Shown piece by piece: positions 46,622 to 59,300 of a stretch of 64,000 nt of DNA. Every line of letters starts with the position of its first letter. Within the stretch, counting starts at the first letter, position 1. The DNA comes from Karstenula rhodostoma CBS 690.94. Taxonomy: Eukaryota; Ascomycota; Dothideomycetes; Pleosporales; Didymosphaeriaceae. Made by a program: the position numbers and the translations under genes. Below the pieces are notes generated by a model, which was given only the letters and a program-made list of their open reading frames with translations, had not been told where the DNA came from and did no database searches. The stretch lies in contig MU001499.1 in NCBI GenBank assembly GCA_010093485.1, forward strand, positions 868,001-932,000. Direction: 5' to 3'.

Positions 46622-47834
46622 ATGCCTCTGTAAGTTGATGCCCGCTCTTACTGGCCTGCATCACTGACAAATATCCAGCCATCTGCTTGGCAAGAAGGTA
46701 CTTCCCCGTACTGTCGCATGGAGCATAGCAACCCACTGACCGTCCCAGTCGTGGAACGTCTACAATGCCGACAGCATCGCGCGCGTCAAGGCCGACGAGG
46801 CTGCAGCCGCTGCCCGCGAAGCTGCCGAGGAGCAGCGCATCCAGGAGATCGACGCCGCGCGACGAGCTGCCATTCTTCGGGGCGAGACGCCGCCGCCGCT
46901 GCCGGAAGAGAAGCCACCGCACAAGGACGAGACAAGCAGATCCGGTCGCAGAGATGGGCAAGACCAAAAGAGACGGAAGCTGGCCGCCGAAGACGATACC
47001 GACCGAGACATCCGTCTTGCAGCCTCTATTAGAGGTGCGGGTGGCGACGAACCTGAAGGCTCCGATGCCCGTCTAGTGAGGCTGAGAAAGCCTACCAGCG
47101 ATGCTCCATTGGTCGATCATGCCGGCAACATTAATCTATTCCCTATCGACATTAAGGAGCAGATGAAGCGCGAGAAGAACGAGGAGGTCGAAAAGGAGAA
47201 GCGAAAGAAGGAGCGCGTGTTAGAAGACCAATACACAATGCGTTTCTCCAACGCAGCTGGTCGGGGAGGACTAGGGCAGCAGCCGTGGTATGCTTCGAGG
47301 GACAGCAAGACTGCTGAGCAAGACGAGTCCGACGACAAGGCTCTTGCGTTCCCGGGCCTTGACAACAAGAATGTGTGGGGAAACGAGGACCCCCTACGAA
47401 AGAAGAGAGAGGAATCGCGAATCGCCTCGAACGATCCTTTCGCCTTTATGCAAAGGGCCCAATTGCAGCTCAAGAATTCAAAGGCGGACAAGAAGAAGTG
47501 GGCAGCGGAGCGAGATCGCGAGCTGGTGGGACTGAGAGCGGCACAGGAAAGGTCGTCACGTCGGGAGAAACATGGAAGGAAGAAAAGGCGCGTGGATGAT
47601 GAGCACGATGATGGAGAGGATGGCGGTGCCCGCGACAAAGAACGGTCCTCATCGCATAAGCACCGACGTAAGAGTCGCAGTAGAAGCCGCGAGCGAAGAT
47701 ACGAGCATTCCTCGTCGCACCAACATCTTGAGCGGAAGCGAAATCTCAGTCGCGAAGAGGAGTGGAGACAGTCCGATCAAGGCGGTCACACGAGTCATTA
47801 TCGACACGAGCGAAGGACTTCTGATCGAAAGTAG
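46622..47834 (+). CDS. CIR_N-domain protein, LENG1-like
   Basis: Three exons give 370 residues: 46622-46629 (8 nt), 46679-46697 (19 nt) and 46749-47834. The two tiny exons encode only MPLHLLGKK and join in phase to SWNVYNADSIARVKADEAAA, the start typical of the CIR_N domain (about 5-45). The domain occurs in nuclear proteins such as CBF1-interacting corepressor, CWC25 and LENG1, mostly linked to splicing. The middle has LFPIDIKE and the block GGLGQQPWY. The C-terminus is Lys/Arg-rich with RS repeats (RRKSRSRSRERR), which suits a nuclear-speckle protein. A model without the tiny exons would lack its start. Confidence 0.85.
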
Positions 47835-48535
47835 GTAGAAGAGGATATCAATTGCGCAGGCAACCAGCGTACACATCGAAGTTGCGAATAATGCGTGCTT
47901 AGTGATTAGCTTCGTATCGATGCTCGAGCTCCTAAGTCCATATAGTCATCACAACCGTCTTGAGGTTATGGATACCCTCTCAATCGAAGTTGGGCAATGT
48001 TCGCAATCACTATTTCCTCCTAGCTTGTAGGTATGACTCGTAGACACAAGTAATTGAATCCAGCAAATGCTTGTAACACCTCCCTGTAACACTTGTGAAC
48101 CCCTAACAAGCGTCACCTCCTTCCCCAACATCACCAACACTAGCTCGGAGGCCTAATGTCAGACCGATACGGGAGAGTTGTAGGGTTAGCAGAGACGTTT
48201 TTTATATGTAAATTATATAAGCTGGCTCTTGCACAACTAGGAGATTACGCCGATGAAGACCTCACGCTGGGCTTCTAAGCAGGAGGGACCCTAGCTTCGT
48301 GCGTCATCCGCTGAAACCTCGGCATCAATGCATTTCCGCTGCCCCACCGAGGGGCATCTGGATTCTGGGTGCTTTGCCCGGTAGGTACGGCGAGAGACCG
48401 GCGAATTCGTAAAGCCTAGTGACGTTTCACCGAAGCTGGACTTCAATTGGAAATCTTGCTTCTTTCTAACTCTCACTGCTGAATATTGCGCTCATAGTTT
48501 GTATACCATAACTTCACTGAACTTCAGAGTAAACT
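47835..48535. other. CIR_N to hydrolase intergenic region
   Basis: About 700 bp between tandem genes. No gene recognised; an AT-rich patch lies near 48200-48225. Confidence 0.4.
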
Positions 48536-49588
48536 ATGGCTTCTAATCCTCCCGGACGTTGCTGTGCTATTGGCATGAAGCATGAGGGCGAGGCCCAGGG
48601 TGCGATCAAGAAGATTGGGGACGGTAAGAAGTTTATTTCGTTGCAAAAGAGATATTGTGATGCTGATGCGAACAGTACGAACGTACTTTGCCTACCCTGA
48701 GGACAAGAGCACTCAGAACGCCATTGTGATCTTCACTGATATTCTCGGAATGGATTTCGTCAACGTCCAGCTGTACATGCTTCCTAACCCATCAGTATTT
48801 CAGGATTATAACTGACATCTTGAAGTGTAGCCGACCAATTCGCTGCCAATGGCTACTTCACCGTGGTCCCCGATCTCTTCAACAGCAACGTCGTCCCCGT
48901 CAACCCGCCGGCTGAGTTTGATCTCATGAAGTGGGTTCAGACCGAGATGCCGCAATCGCCCAAGGTCGACCCCATTGTCGAAGCTACCATTAAACACCTA
49001 CGCGAAGAGTTGGGCGTCAAGAAGCTGGGCGGTGTTGGCTACTGTACGTAATGCCCAGGTGCGAAGTGATACGTCATGGACACAGACACAACGTACCTAT
49101 CCCCACTCAGTCTGGCTTGGACTAATCTTGTGTCCATGCTTTTAGGCTTTGGCGGAAAGTATGTGTGCCGATGGTTGAAAGAGGGGAAGCTTGATGTGGG
49201 GTACACAGCGCACCCCAGTTTCGTGAGTAGGGAGGAACTGGAAGGAATCAGGGGACCCCTGAGCATCGCCGCTGCAGGTAAGCGGTTTCTTGTCACTTTC
49301 TTGATCCTTCTCAGAATCTGGGAAGGACCGCGGCAATTGATGATAGTAGATTAAAGGGCACAGCTAACCACGAGAATAGAGACCGACCAAATCTTCCCCG
49401 CTGAGAAGCGTCGTGAATCTGAAGACATTCTCCAGAAGATGAATGTACCATACCAGATGAACCTCTTCTCGGGTGTCGAGCACGGATTCGCCGTGCGTAC
49501 AGATCTATCAAAGAAACCAGCGAAGTTCGCGCAGGAGCAGGCATTCCTCCAGGCAGTAGCTTGGTTTGACGAGTACATGAAGCAGTAG
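48536..49588 (+). CDS. Dienelactone hydrolase family protein
   Basis: Five exons (48536-48623, 48676-48772, 48826-49043, 49146-49277, 49380-49588) give 247 residues. The fold is an alpha/beta hydrolase of the dienelactone hydrolase family, with a Cys-Asp-His triad: Cys135 in GVGYCFGG, Asp181 in ETDQIFP and His213 in GVEHGFAVR. Family blocks such as DQFAANGYFTVVPDLF are clear. Relatives open lactone rings in aromatic breakdown, but many fungal members have unknown substrates. Intron 2 ends in AAG rather than CAG/TAG; this choice gives the expected VADQFAANG, while the next AG would shift the frame. Two introns are 102 nt. Cytosolic, no signal peptide. Confidence 0.9.
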
Positions 49589-49683
49589 AATGGCTGTATT
49601 GCTCCGGATGAAAGGGACGAAGTGTGCGCTCGGTAGCCACCACTGATGAGAAATGAACTGCTTTCCAAGTGTTGTCTTGGTGC

Positions 49684-50109
49684 TCACAATGTCTTGCGTC
49701 GTCCACGTCCTGTGTTGTCTCCATGCGTGCCGGTGTCTTTCGATGTTTTCTTATCCTTATCCTTGACGCCGTTTACGCATATTTCTTGGAACCTAGGCGT
49801 AGAGTGCTCTTGGTTTGTTCCCGTCACCTTGTCTTTCGTCTTTTCCATCCGCCGTTCCCCTCTCCACTTGTTCCCTCCTTTTCGTCTCCCAACCAGATCT
49901 CTCAGCCCTTTCACTGTCCACACCGCACCACACATCCAAAGATAGATGAGGTAGAATAACGCCCAGATGAGATAGGAGACAACGACGAACTCAATAAGCG
50001 TTTCGAGAGCGAGCCAGGCATTCGGGCGGAGGGTCATGAGCTTGATAGGGTGGTGTAGTGAGAAGTGCGTGCTGCTTGCCGAAATAGGTGTGGGTGCGGA
50101 TGGCGGCAT
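49684..50109 (-). CDS. Possible small single-helix membrane protein
   Basis: A single open frame of 141 residues starting with ATG. Residues 30-65 are hydrophobic (ALETLIEFVVVSYLIWALF...), enough for one long or two short membrane helices. They are followed by a basic, polar tail (GRRKGGNKWRGERRMEKTK). No family is recognised. It converges on the hydrolase gene and diverges from MSH2, a spacing compatible with a real gene. Overlapping plus-strand frames are less protein-like. It could still be a chance frame. Confidence 0.4.
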   Translation of the reverse strand: MPPSAPTPISASSTHFSLHHPIKLMTLRPNAWLALETLIEFVVVSYLIWALFYLIYLWMCGAVWTVKGLRDLVGRRKGGNKWRGERRMEKTKDKVTGTNQEHSTPRFQEICVNGVKDKDKKTSKDTGTHGDNTGRGRRKTL

Positions 50110-50617
50110 GGTGTAGGAACCGGCTTCGAATGGGCCGTGGGTGAAACTGTACAGCCGTGTTATGTGCGCGGTGCGCCGGATGCATGAATGAATGGCGGCG
50201 TGGAAGTGCTGGTGGGTAGAGGCGTCTTGTGGACTGCATGAAGGAGTAAGGTGGTGTGAAGTCGCGCTTGCCTTTGCTTATGAATGCATCTAGCTTGCAC
50301 CATTGCAACCATACTGTCGACTTGTCACATATTTGAGGCAAGAGGTTTGGCTCAGACGCAAACTTTACAGCCAGTGATGCACAATATGATGCGGAGCTCG
50401 CCAGTGAGCACCGAGAAGCGAGATGCCTGGGGCGGCGGCCAGTTTGGCGTTGCCTTATCGATAGCGATGGTTGGGGCTAGACGTGGAAGCGCGTCACGGA
50501 CGTGTCCGCGTTGCGCGTTTCGCGTTATATGGCAAGTGCTTCCCAGCCAACTTGCCATCGCACATCGCTTTTCGCTCCTCGTCAGAAAGCCCACTTTCGT
50601 TATAATTCCCTTTCAAC
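50110..50617. other. MSH2 promoter region
   Basis: About 500 bp between the possible membrane protein (minus) and MSH2 (plus). The segment at 50495-50525 is CG-rich with several CGCG steps, possibly a cell-cycle-box context for a repair gene. No gene recognised. Confidence 0.35.
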
Positions 50618-53426
50618 ATGGCATCTCGGCCGGAGCTAAAGGAAGAAGACGAGAGCAGCTTTTGTAAATTCTTCCGCAATTTGCCGCAAAAGGATGACAC
50701 AGTACGCATATTCGACCGAGGAGACTACTACAGCTCCCACGGCGAGGATGCCAAGTTCATTGCCAACCATGTCAGTGCCTACCGACCGCTTATGGACACC
50801 CTGCTGATAGAACGAGGTCTACCGCACGACGGCCGTTATCCGCAAGCTGGGCCGCGACCCGGGTCTCGAATCCGTCACCATGACTGTCACTGTCTTTCGA
50901 AACTTCCTCCGCGACTCGCTCTTCAGACTGGGTAAGCGGATTGAGATATGGCAGTCCTCCGGAAGGATGGCATGGAAAGTAGCGAAACAAGCTTCGCCCG
51001 GCAACCTGCAGGATATTGAGGAAGAGCTTGGTGGACAAGTGGAGAATGCCCCAATAATGCTCGCTGTCAAAGTATCGGCAAAGGCAGGTGAAGCACGAAA
51101 CGTGGGTGTCTGCTTTGCTGATGCAAGCGTGCGAGAGCTGGGCGTGACTGAGTTTCTGGACAACGACCTCTACTCGAATTTCGAATCGCTCTTGATCCAG
51201 CTCGGAGTAAAGGAGTGCCTCGTTCAGGTCGATAACACTAAGAAGGACGTAGAGCTCAGCAAGCTCCGCACAATTGCCGACAACTGCGGCTGCGCGATAG
51301 CTGAGCGAGGCGCGGCTGATTTTGGTACGAAAGATATCAATCAGGATCTCCCGCGGCTACTCAAGGATGAGCGTGCGGCGGGTACCCTCCCTCAGACTGA
51401 TCTGAAGCTAGCCATGGGCGCGGCGGCAGCCCTGATAAAATATTTGGGTGTGATGGCCGACTCCTCCAATTTCGGGCAGTATCAGTTATACCAGCACGAC
51501 CTATCGCAATACATGAAACTCGATTCGGCAGCACTGAAAGCCCTCAATCTCATGCCCGGGCCCCGGGACGGAGCAAAGACGATGAGCTTGTATGGGCTGC
51601 TGAACCACTGCAAAACGCCAACTGGTAGTCGGTTGCTGGCACAATGGCTCAAACAGCCGCTGATGAACGTTGCCGACATCGACCGACGACAACAGCTTGT
51701 CGAGGCGTTTGTTAACGACACTGAGCTACGTCAAACGATGCAAGAGGAGCACCTCCGCGCGATACCCGACCTCTACCGACTTGCAAAGAAGTTCCAGCGC
51801 AAGGTTGCAAACTTAGAAGATGTCGTGCGCACATACCAGGTTGTCATACGATTACCGGGTTTCATTCAAGCTTTCGAATCGGTAATGGACGAGCAGTATC
51901 GAGATCCGCTGGATGCAGAATACACTAATAAGCTTCGAGAGTACGATGCGTCGTTTGCCAAGCTGCAAGAAATGGTGGAGACGACGGTCGATTTGGACGC
52001 TCTCGACAATCACGAATTCATTATCAAGTCCGAATTCGATGAAGGGCTTGGCGCCATTCGTAAACGTCTGGACAAGCTCAAGCGCGAAATGAACGACGAG
52101 CATGCAAGCGTAGGCCGCGACCTGAATCAGGACATTGAGAAGAAGCTATTCCTGGAGAACCACCGTGTACACGGTTGGTGTTTCAGGTTGACACGCACCG
52201 AAGCCGGATGCATACGGGGCAAAAAGCAATACCAAGAATGCTCAACACAGAAGAATGGCGTTTACTTCACCACATCTTCGTTGCAAGCCAAACGACGAGA
52301 ATTCGATCAGTTATCAGAGACCTACAACCGGACACAGAGCGGACTGGTGAACGAGGTTGTGACGGTCGCCTCTTCGTACATCCCCGTGGTCGAGAAACTG
52401 GCCGCAGTTCTTGCACATCTGGATGTTATTGTTGCATTCGCACACGTTTCTATCCACGCTCCAACGTCTTACACACGGCCTACGATGCACCCGCGGGGCA
52501 CCGGCAATACGGTATTGAAAGAGGCTCGCCACCCTTGCTTGGAGATGCAAGATGACGTTTCATTCATCACGAATGATGTTAGCCTTGTGCGCGGGTCGAG
52601 CGAATTTTGCATCATCACAGGTCCTAACATGGGCGGAAAATCGACGTATATCAGGCAGATTGGTGTCATTGCGCTCATGGCACAGATTGGATGCTTCGTT
52701 CCAGCGTCGGAAGCAGAGCTCACCATCTTTGACTGTATCCTTGCTCGTGTCGGTGCAAGTGATAGCCAGATCAAGGGCGTTTCCACGTTCATGGCGGAAA
52801 TGCTGGAAACCGCCAACATTCTCAAGTGTGCCACAAAGGAGTCGCTCATCATAATCGACGAGCTCGGCCGTGGAACAAGTACATACGACGGTTTCGGTCT
52901 TGCCTGGGCAATCTCGGAGTATATTGTCAAGGAGATTGGCGCGTTCGCTCTGTTTGCTACGCATTTCCACGAACTCACTGCGCTCGTAAAAACGTACCCG
53001 CAGGTCCAGAATCTCCACGTTGTCGCACATATCTCCGAAAACACGGAAGATTCGGGCAGTGGTGTGCAAAAGAAGCGTGAGGTAACGCTCCTCTACAAAG
53101 TAGAGGAAGGTGTATGCGATCAGTCTTTCGGCATTCACGTCGCTGAGCTTGTTCGCTTCCCACAGAAAGTCATCAACATGGCGAAGCGGAAGGCGGACGA
53201 GCTGGAGGACTTCTCTGGAAAGCACGAGGATGGCTTCGTACAGGCTAGTAAAGAGGAGGTCGAAGAGGGCAGCCGGCTGCTGAAGAAGGTGTTGTTGACT
53301 TGGAAAGCAGAGGTTGAAAGTAAAGGCCTGACGAAGACACAGCAGGTTCAAAGAATGAAGGAGCTGGTAGAGGGCGAGGATGCACTGATGAACAACCCTT
53401 TTTTTAAGAGCGTGCAGGCGTTGTGA
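50618..53426 (+). CDS. MSH2: MSH2, DNA mismatch repair protein
   Basis: Two exons (50618-50770, 50817-53426; intron 46 nt) give 920 residues. MSH2 pairs with MSH6 or MSH3 to recognise mispairs and loops and starts mismatch repair in the nucleus. The N-terminal mismatch-domain region begins FCKFFRNLPQKDDTVRIFDRGDYYS. The connector, lever and clamp domains follow. The ABC-type ATPase has Walker A GPNMGGKST at 653-661, STFMAEMLETANIL (signature helix), Walker B LIIIDELGRGTST and the His loop ATHFHEL. The C-terminal helix-turn-helix is present. No damaged motif is seen, so mismatch repair should be functional. Confidence 0.97.
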
Positions 53427-53780
53427 GACGACAGCCGGGGGAAGAAGGCGTTAAGGCGCGCAAAGGATGCTTCGTGCTGAGCAGGCATGTGTACTGATAT
53501 AGCTAAAGAGATACCACATTATGAATGTATTATACGCGCGAATGCCTTGCCAGCGCTCCGCGAAATGTTTCGTTCACGACGTCTATGTAAGTAAGCACTT
53601 GAGGGGGTTGCCACCACGAGTCATGCGCCACGGTTCGACCCCGCTGTCGTCGCCGCGCCCGGAGACAACAACCCACTTCCACTTACGCCCTGGCTTCCGC
53701 TCCACATCTATATTAACGCAGCTGCTGCGCCCGACTCAAACATTACATTCTACTTGGAGCGCCGCGCGCCAAAGATCAAA
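53427..53780. other. MSH2-IST1 spacer
   Basis: A 354-bp gap between tandem genes; it holds the MSH2 3' end and the IST1 promoter. No other feature recognised. Confidence 0.4.
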
Positions 53781-54807
53781 ATGGCGCCCGCACAATCTCT
53801 CGTCGTATGTTTTCAGACCAATGTTGCACTACCCCAGGCTGAATGCCACAGAACAAGCTCAAGGTGCAGCTCAAGCTCTCCATATCCCGCCTGCGCATGG
53901 TCCAGCAAAAAGACTCAGCGAAGGCCAAGCAGCAACGGCGCGAAATGGCGCAGCTTCTCGAGGTATGTTGCGCCTCCTCGCTCTGCTCTCCCTTGGCAAA
54001 CTAACCATGCGGTGGTAGGCTGGCAAGCTCCAATCGGCGCGTATACGCGTCGAGAACATCATCCGCTCCGACATCACCACCGAGCTCCATGAGATCCTCG
54101 AACTCTACTGTGAACTGCTCCTCGCGCGCTCGCAGCTTCTCGACCCTCCATCCTCTCCTTCGACCCCCGCAAACACCATACCGCTAGACCCTGCGCTGGA
54201 GGAGGCTGTAAGGTCCATCATATACGCCGCACCGCGCACAGAAATTAAGGAGCTACACGCCGTCCGGGCGCTACTAGTGGATAAGTTTGGCAAGGAGGTC
54301 GCGTTGGCGAGCATGGAGGGAGAAGGCGTCGCAGAGCGCGTGGAGAAGAAGCTGCGGGCGGAGACGCCCAAGCCCGAGCTCGTCGATGCGTATCTTACCG
54401 AGATCGCGCGATTCTACGGCGTACCTTATGGGGAACCAGAACCCTCGCAGGATGACGAGGAAGATGACGATGAGCCATCAGGTGGTATCGCTGAGGAGAA
54501 TCCCAATGAGCGAGAGCCCGCGCTAGAAGCCGACCCAAAAGCGAACAGAAAAGAGGAAGAGGAAGAAGAGTTAGTCAAGGCTACCCCGCCCAACAAGTTT
54601 GGGCCGCATAGTCCGCTGCGCGTTGTGCCACCGAGCCCAAGTACGGACAACGTGGCGCCCAAATTGAAGCTACCAGGAGCAGCGGCCGCAAAGTTGAACG
54701 CGTCCAAGGTGGAGGGGAAGAAACCAGTAGCGAAGAAGGAGGACAGCCTGGGGAAGATTCCAGATGTAGACGAGCTGGCGAAAAGGTTTGCGGCTCTGAA
54801 GCGGTGA
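53781..54807 (+). CDS. IST1: IST1, regulator of Vps4 in the ESCRT pathway
   Basis: Three exons (53781-53804, 53852-53962, 54019-54807) give 307 residues; exon 1 encodes only MAPAQSLV. The Ist1 domain (about 8-180) has the family blocks KLKVQLKLSISRLRMVQQK, QARREMAQLLE-like RREMAQLLEAGKLQSAR and VENIIRSDI. IST1 forms a helical bundle like ESCRT-III proteins and tunes Vps4 recruitment at multivesicular bodies. An acidic, Lys/Pro linker leads to a C-terminal MIT-interacting motif, DVDELAKRFAALKR (294-307), the expected Vps4 contact. The assignment rests on both ends matching the family. Confidence 0.93.
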
Positions 54808-56308
54808 TTCGGCATGATTGATCTGGACTGCATGGCGTTGGTGGGCGCTTTGATAAATGCTTTTATTAGATTGGTCTTGGTGAAAATGGACTAGATGCGT
54901 CAAAGGAAATTTTCATTGTAATAGACTGGTCTCATTGAGTTATGCAAACGAGAAACGAACACGCACGAAAACGAGGACACCCTGGACGTGCCGCACAAAC
55001 GGAGCGATCATTGAATTCATTGTCCCACAACGATTCGCTCCATCACACCTCCGCCACCGACGCGCGCAAGGAAGAATTGTCGAGACTGGGACCAGTAACC
55101 ATGTTTCGTGATAGGACGGCTATGAATTGGCAACTTTATTGGAACAATGCGTTGTTCACGTTCGCATGACGTTCCGTGTTCAGGACTTGACCCATTTTAA
55201 CGGAAGCGACTACGTCCCACAGACTCTTACGGGAAGGTGAACACCAGCGATATAGTATTAGGGCAAGATTATAAACTTATATAGTAGCCTAAGTTACTCT
55301 AGAACAACTATTCTATATCTAACTAGTAAAGGCCTTAGCTTATATCCGGTCTCTATGTTCCTATAAAAGACACCTCCTGAACCGCTACATGATAATATGC
55401 GGTGCGGGCAAAGCTTGCACTGCAACACGAATCTGAATCAAACCTACTCTCGCCAAGCAGCGTTTTTATAATAGGGGTTTGTTTGACTACAAGTGACGTG
55501 TTCGTAAATGGACACTGGACCTCTATTCTATTGACAATGCTCGTCGACTCCAGAGCTATACACTCTACGTTTCCAAACCAAGACAGCCTACGTGCTGTCC
55601 GTCTGATTCCGCTCATCTCGCCCATAATAACAGTAAAACGCCCGTGCTTGATGCGATCGAATGTCGCTATGCCGTTGTCGTCCCATGCTCTTTCGCTATG
55701 TTGGAAAAGAAAAACGCTAAATAGTTTGAATTCCACTCTTCAGAGTATGCATGTGCCTTCACTTTTTCATTCTCTCGCAATGCCAACCAATTCATGTCCA
55801 GCCGATATGGTCCTACGTAGGAGACAGATAGGCAAACAAAGAAAATAAATCTGAAAGAGTGTCATCGGGCAAAGAGCCCACCTCAAACGTAAAAACGTTT
55901 GCCAGGTACACCCCCTTATTGACACATCCAGAGGTCGTGTGCCTCGGCAGACTGGAAGAAAGGACGAAGGACAGCTCCTCAGGCATTAATAGCTGACTAT
56001 CATAACAAAACATTTCGCTAAAGCGTTATAGGAAGTTCAAATACATGCAGCCGCCACCAGCGCAAGAGCCCATGTGTACCATGTTACAGGCCTCTGAGGT
56101 GTGGCTAGAATGCAAAATGAGAAGAAAATTCGTAAGCGGCTGCCGAGCCGGAATATGCAGTGCGTCAGGCTTGCGGAGCGAGACGGCGTACCGTACAAGT
56201 CTATGGGTATAGTCGTCAATCCGTGTCCGTGTGTATGGGTATCTGGTTCTCTTTTTGATATCGGGCGTCGATTTGTACCAAATTGGGTTCAAAGGGAAGT
56301 AGCCAGGC
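54808..56308. other. IST1-VAC7 convergent intergenic region
   Basis: No supported gene in 1.5 kb. An AT-rich stretch rich in TA steps at about 55240-55350 may be a RIP-altered repeat remnant. Open frames either side of it (up to 148 codons) carry no known motif. Confidence 0.45.
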
Positions 56309-59300
56309 TTATTGGGCACCCCAATCCAGAAGTGGAAGCAATCTGCGATCGAAACGTCCCACTGGCGCTGATGGTACGGGTAAAGATGACGAGTCCCTCC
56401 TCTTCTGCTTGATACCTCCCGATCCATTCATTTTCATTTTCTTTCTCTCGGCGTCGGGATCGTAATCGTACGAGGCGGTGACTGATACCTTATGTACGTG
56501 AGTGCTGAGAGGAAGTTCATACTTGAATGTGCCGCGCACAATAAGTTCGAAGGGATACTGCAGGACTTCCTCCCATCGTTCGGTCCCTCCGGCCTCGGTC
56601 TTGTTGCCGGGCTTCGATAGACGGATCTCTCCAACAGATTCTACTTGGTGATGGTTGAAGAATGTACCGTCGAATGTGAGTGGCGAGTCGAAGTGAAAGA
56701 TGCGCCCAAGCGACATGGTCCGTGGTTCTTCGATCGGATCTGTACCTTCGTCAACACCATCGGTGTTTGCACCTTTCTGATGGTCAACCGTTGATGGCTG
56801 GACCGGGAGCCACCCGTCTTCATTTTGTGGTCTGCCACGGCCGTGCTCCCGCCACCATTTGTCCGAGCCAACATGCTTGCTTTTGGCGAACATGATAACA
56901 TCCATATCCGAGACAGTAATGCCTACAATGTTTGGATTGACTGCACCAACCACGAGATCCATGATGATCTCTTCCTGACTAGCCACAACGTTCTGGATCT
57001 CGCGAATCTTAAGCTCGGTCAGTTGCTTGGTGGAGGCGAAAACCACGCCGACAGCAGTGAAGACGACAACGAGAATAATGATTGACGCAACCAAGCACCC
57101 AGCGAAACGCCGGCACCAGTTTCCTTCTCCACGGCGGTTGCGACGTTCAAGCTGGCGTAGCGTAGCACTGTTTGGTCGCCCGTGGCGTGAAGTGCGCGCT
57201 CGTGGGCTTCGAGTCGATATCAGTGGCGTCCGCTCATCGTCGGCTGCGTGCTCCGTGTCGATATCGTAGCTTGACAGTTCCCCATGCTTCTTCGTGCCAT
57301 TACCATTGCCACTCCCATTGGTCACGCTGAAAGTCTGGAAGCGCGGACTATTTGGCTGCGATGGATGCCGTGATGAAGGAGCGCGCGCGCGCGAAGAACC
57401 CACGAGCGATGAATCGCTGTCCATCATGAGATGATGCAGGGCCCCTCGTCCTTGGCCATGTCGCCCTACATGATGGTGGTGGCGGCTGCCGTTTGTCCTG
57501 CCAGAACCGAGGCGTACAGTCCCATCACCACGGTCTCCGTCGTATTCTACATTGGCGTTGTTGTACGGGTTCGGAAACTTCATGCTGGGCTTCTTATCGG
57601 GGTTCTTGTGCTCGTTCCGGATGGCAAGCCTCGGATCAATGAGGCTTGCGATGGAGGTCATGCTAGGCGTGCGCGAATGGTGGTGACGGCTGCGATGCGG
57701 TTGTTGTTCCGGAGGGTTCGACTCGTAGATAAAGGTGGCATCAGAGTCCGAGGAATCGGCCTCGTTGACTTCGCTGGCCACCTTCTGCTCGAATACATCT
57801 GCTTTGGAGGACGCTTTGCGAAGCCTGGAGTTAGTATTCGGATAGAGATACGGGAAGGAAGAGGGTTGAGCAGCCAGTCGCCGTGTCATCTTAGGGCTCG
57901 GAGGCGACATGGTCAACAAGGACCTGTCGCTCGAGCAATAGGAGACAGGACTGCCAAAGGAAGACATGGTTGCCGAATGAGGCGTGTGCTCCAGTCTGCT
58001 CGGATGATGGTGATGAGGAACAATGGGCGACCTACCAGTGCCTGAGTTGATAGAGTGTGCTTTCCGCTTCGGCGCCCTGCGCTCTTTTCTGGGGCGTATC
58101 GTCTCGTTGCTAGGCTTCAGACGAAGACTGCCATCGCCACGCCCCGAGGCGGAGCGATCCTGGTTTCCAATTGCCGTCTGTGCCACCGAGGGCACTGTCT
58201 CTGTCTCGACTGTCATGTTTCGTAACGGGGCTTCGGTGCGCGACTTGACTGTGTGGAGCGACGAGAACGAAGGCTTGGATGTTGGGCCGCTCGGCCGCTG
58301 GGTGGAGGCAGATCGATGCTCCTGCAGCCTGGCCCTGTGTCGGGCGCTGTGGTCGGTGCCGTTTTCGACAGGTCTAGTTCTCGCGCTGAGGTCTTCGGTA
58401 ATCTTCGACGGTGTAACGTCATTGTTATGGTCGTCGTCAGCCGTGGTGGACACGACCGAACTGGAGAGTACGCTGTGGCGGGTTAGCATGGCGGGCAAGG
58501 CTAACAAGAAGCTTTCGCTACGACATGCGGTCGCGCCCGCGGGCGGGGCTGGCCGTGCGGGGAAGGCACCTCACCTGTGTGCATCGTGGCCGTCCTCGCC
58601 AGGCGTCGTCGGCACGCTGGACTCTTGGACCGTCTCGAGTTTGGGTGCAGCACCACTGGCTCCTCTGCCAGACGGTTTCATGGTCAGGGGTGCTTCTTCG
58701 GGGTCGCTTCCCACAACGTCATCCCTGGCTGGAATGCGAGAAGCCGGACCGGGCGACGAGCTCTGGACGATGATGGACGGCATCGCGGCCGGCTCCGCCT
58801 TCCTGTGCTGCTGGTGGGCGCGCAGCGAGTTGTTGCGAGAACGGGAGCGTGTCTCTGCCGAGGGCGGTGGGGATTTCAGCCGGGGAGACACAGGCCAGTG
58901 AGGCGTATTGTCGCTAGAATTGGGACCTGAGGTCGGCTTGGAAGGCCTGGGAACGCGCGAAGGCTCCTGGGTCGAGGCAGAGGGCGGCAGCTGGGGGATA
59001 CTGGTCGACGAGAGGGCGCGCTGGATGGCGGCGGCCGAGGGGACGGTGGTGCTGGGACCGGCCACGGCGGACCCCCGGTTGGGGCTCGCGTCGTTGCTGC
59101 TCTTCCGCGAGGGACGCGCAGACCTGGGCTGCGTGTCGGCGGCCTGGGCGCTGCGGTGCGAGGGGCGTGCAGGCGACGAGTTGCGCGAAGACATGGGCGA
59201 GTTGGCGGCCGACTGCGGGCCCGACAGGTTGAACGAGCGGACGCCGTTCTTGGAGGGGTGCCGCATGGGCGCAGAGCCGCTGTCGGCGGGCGTGGGCGTG

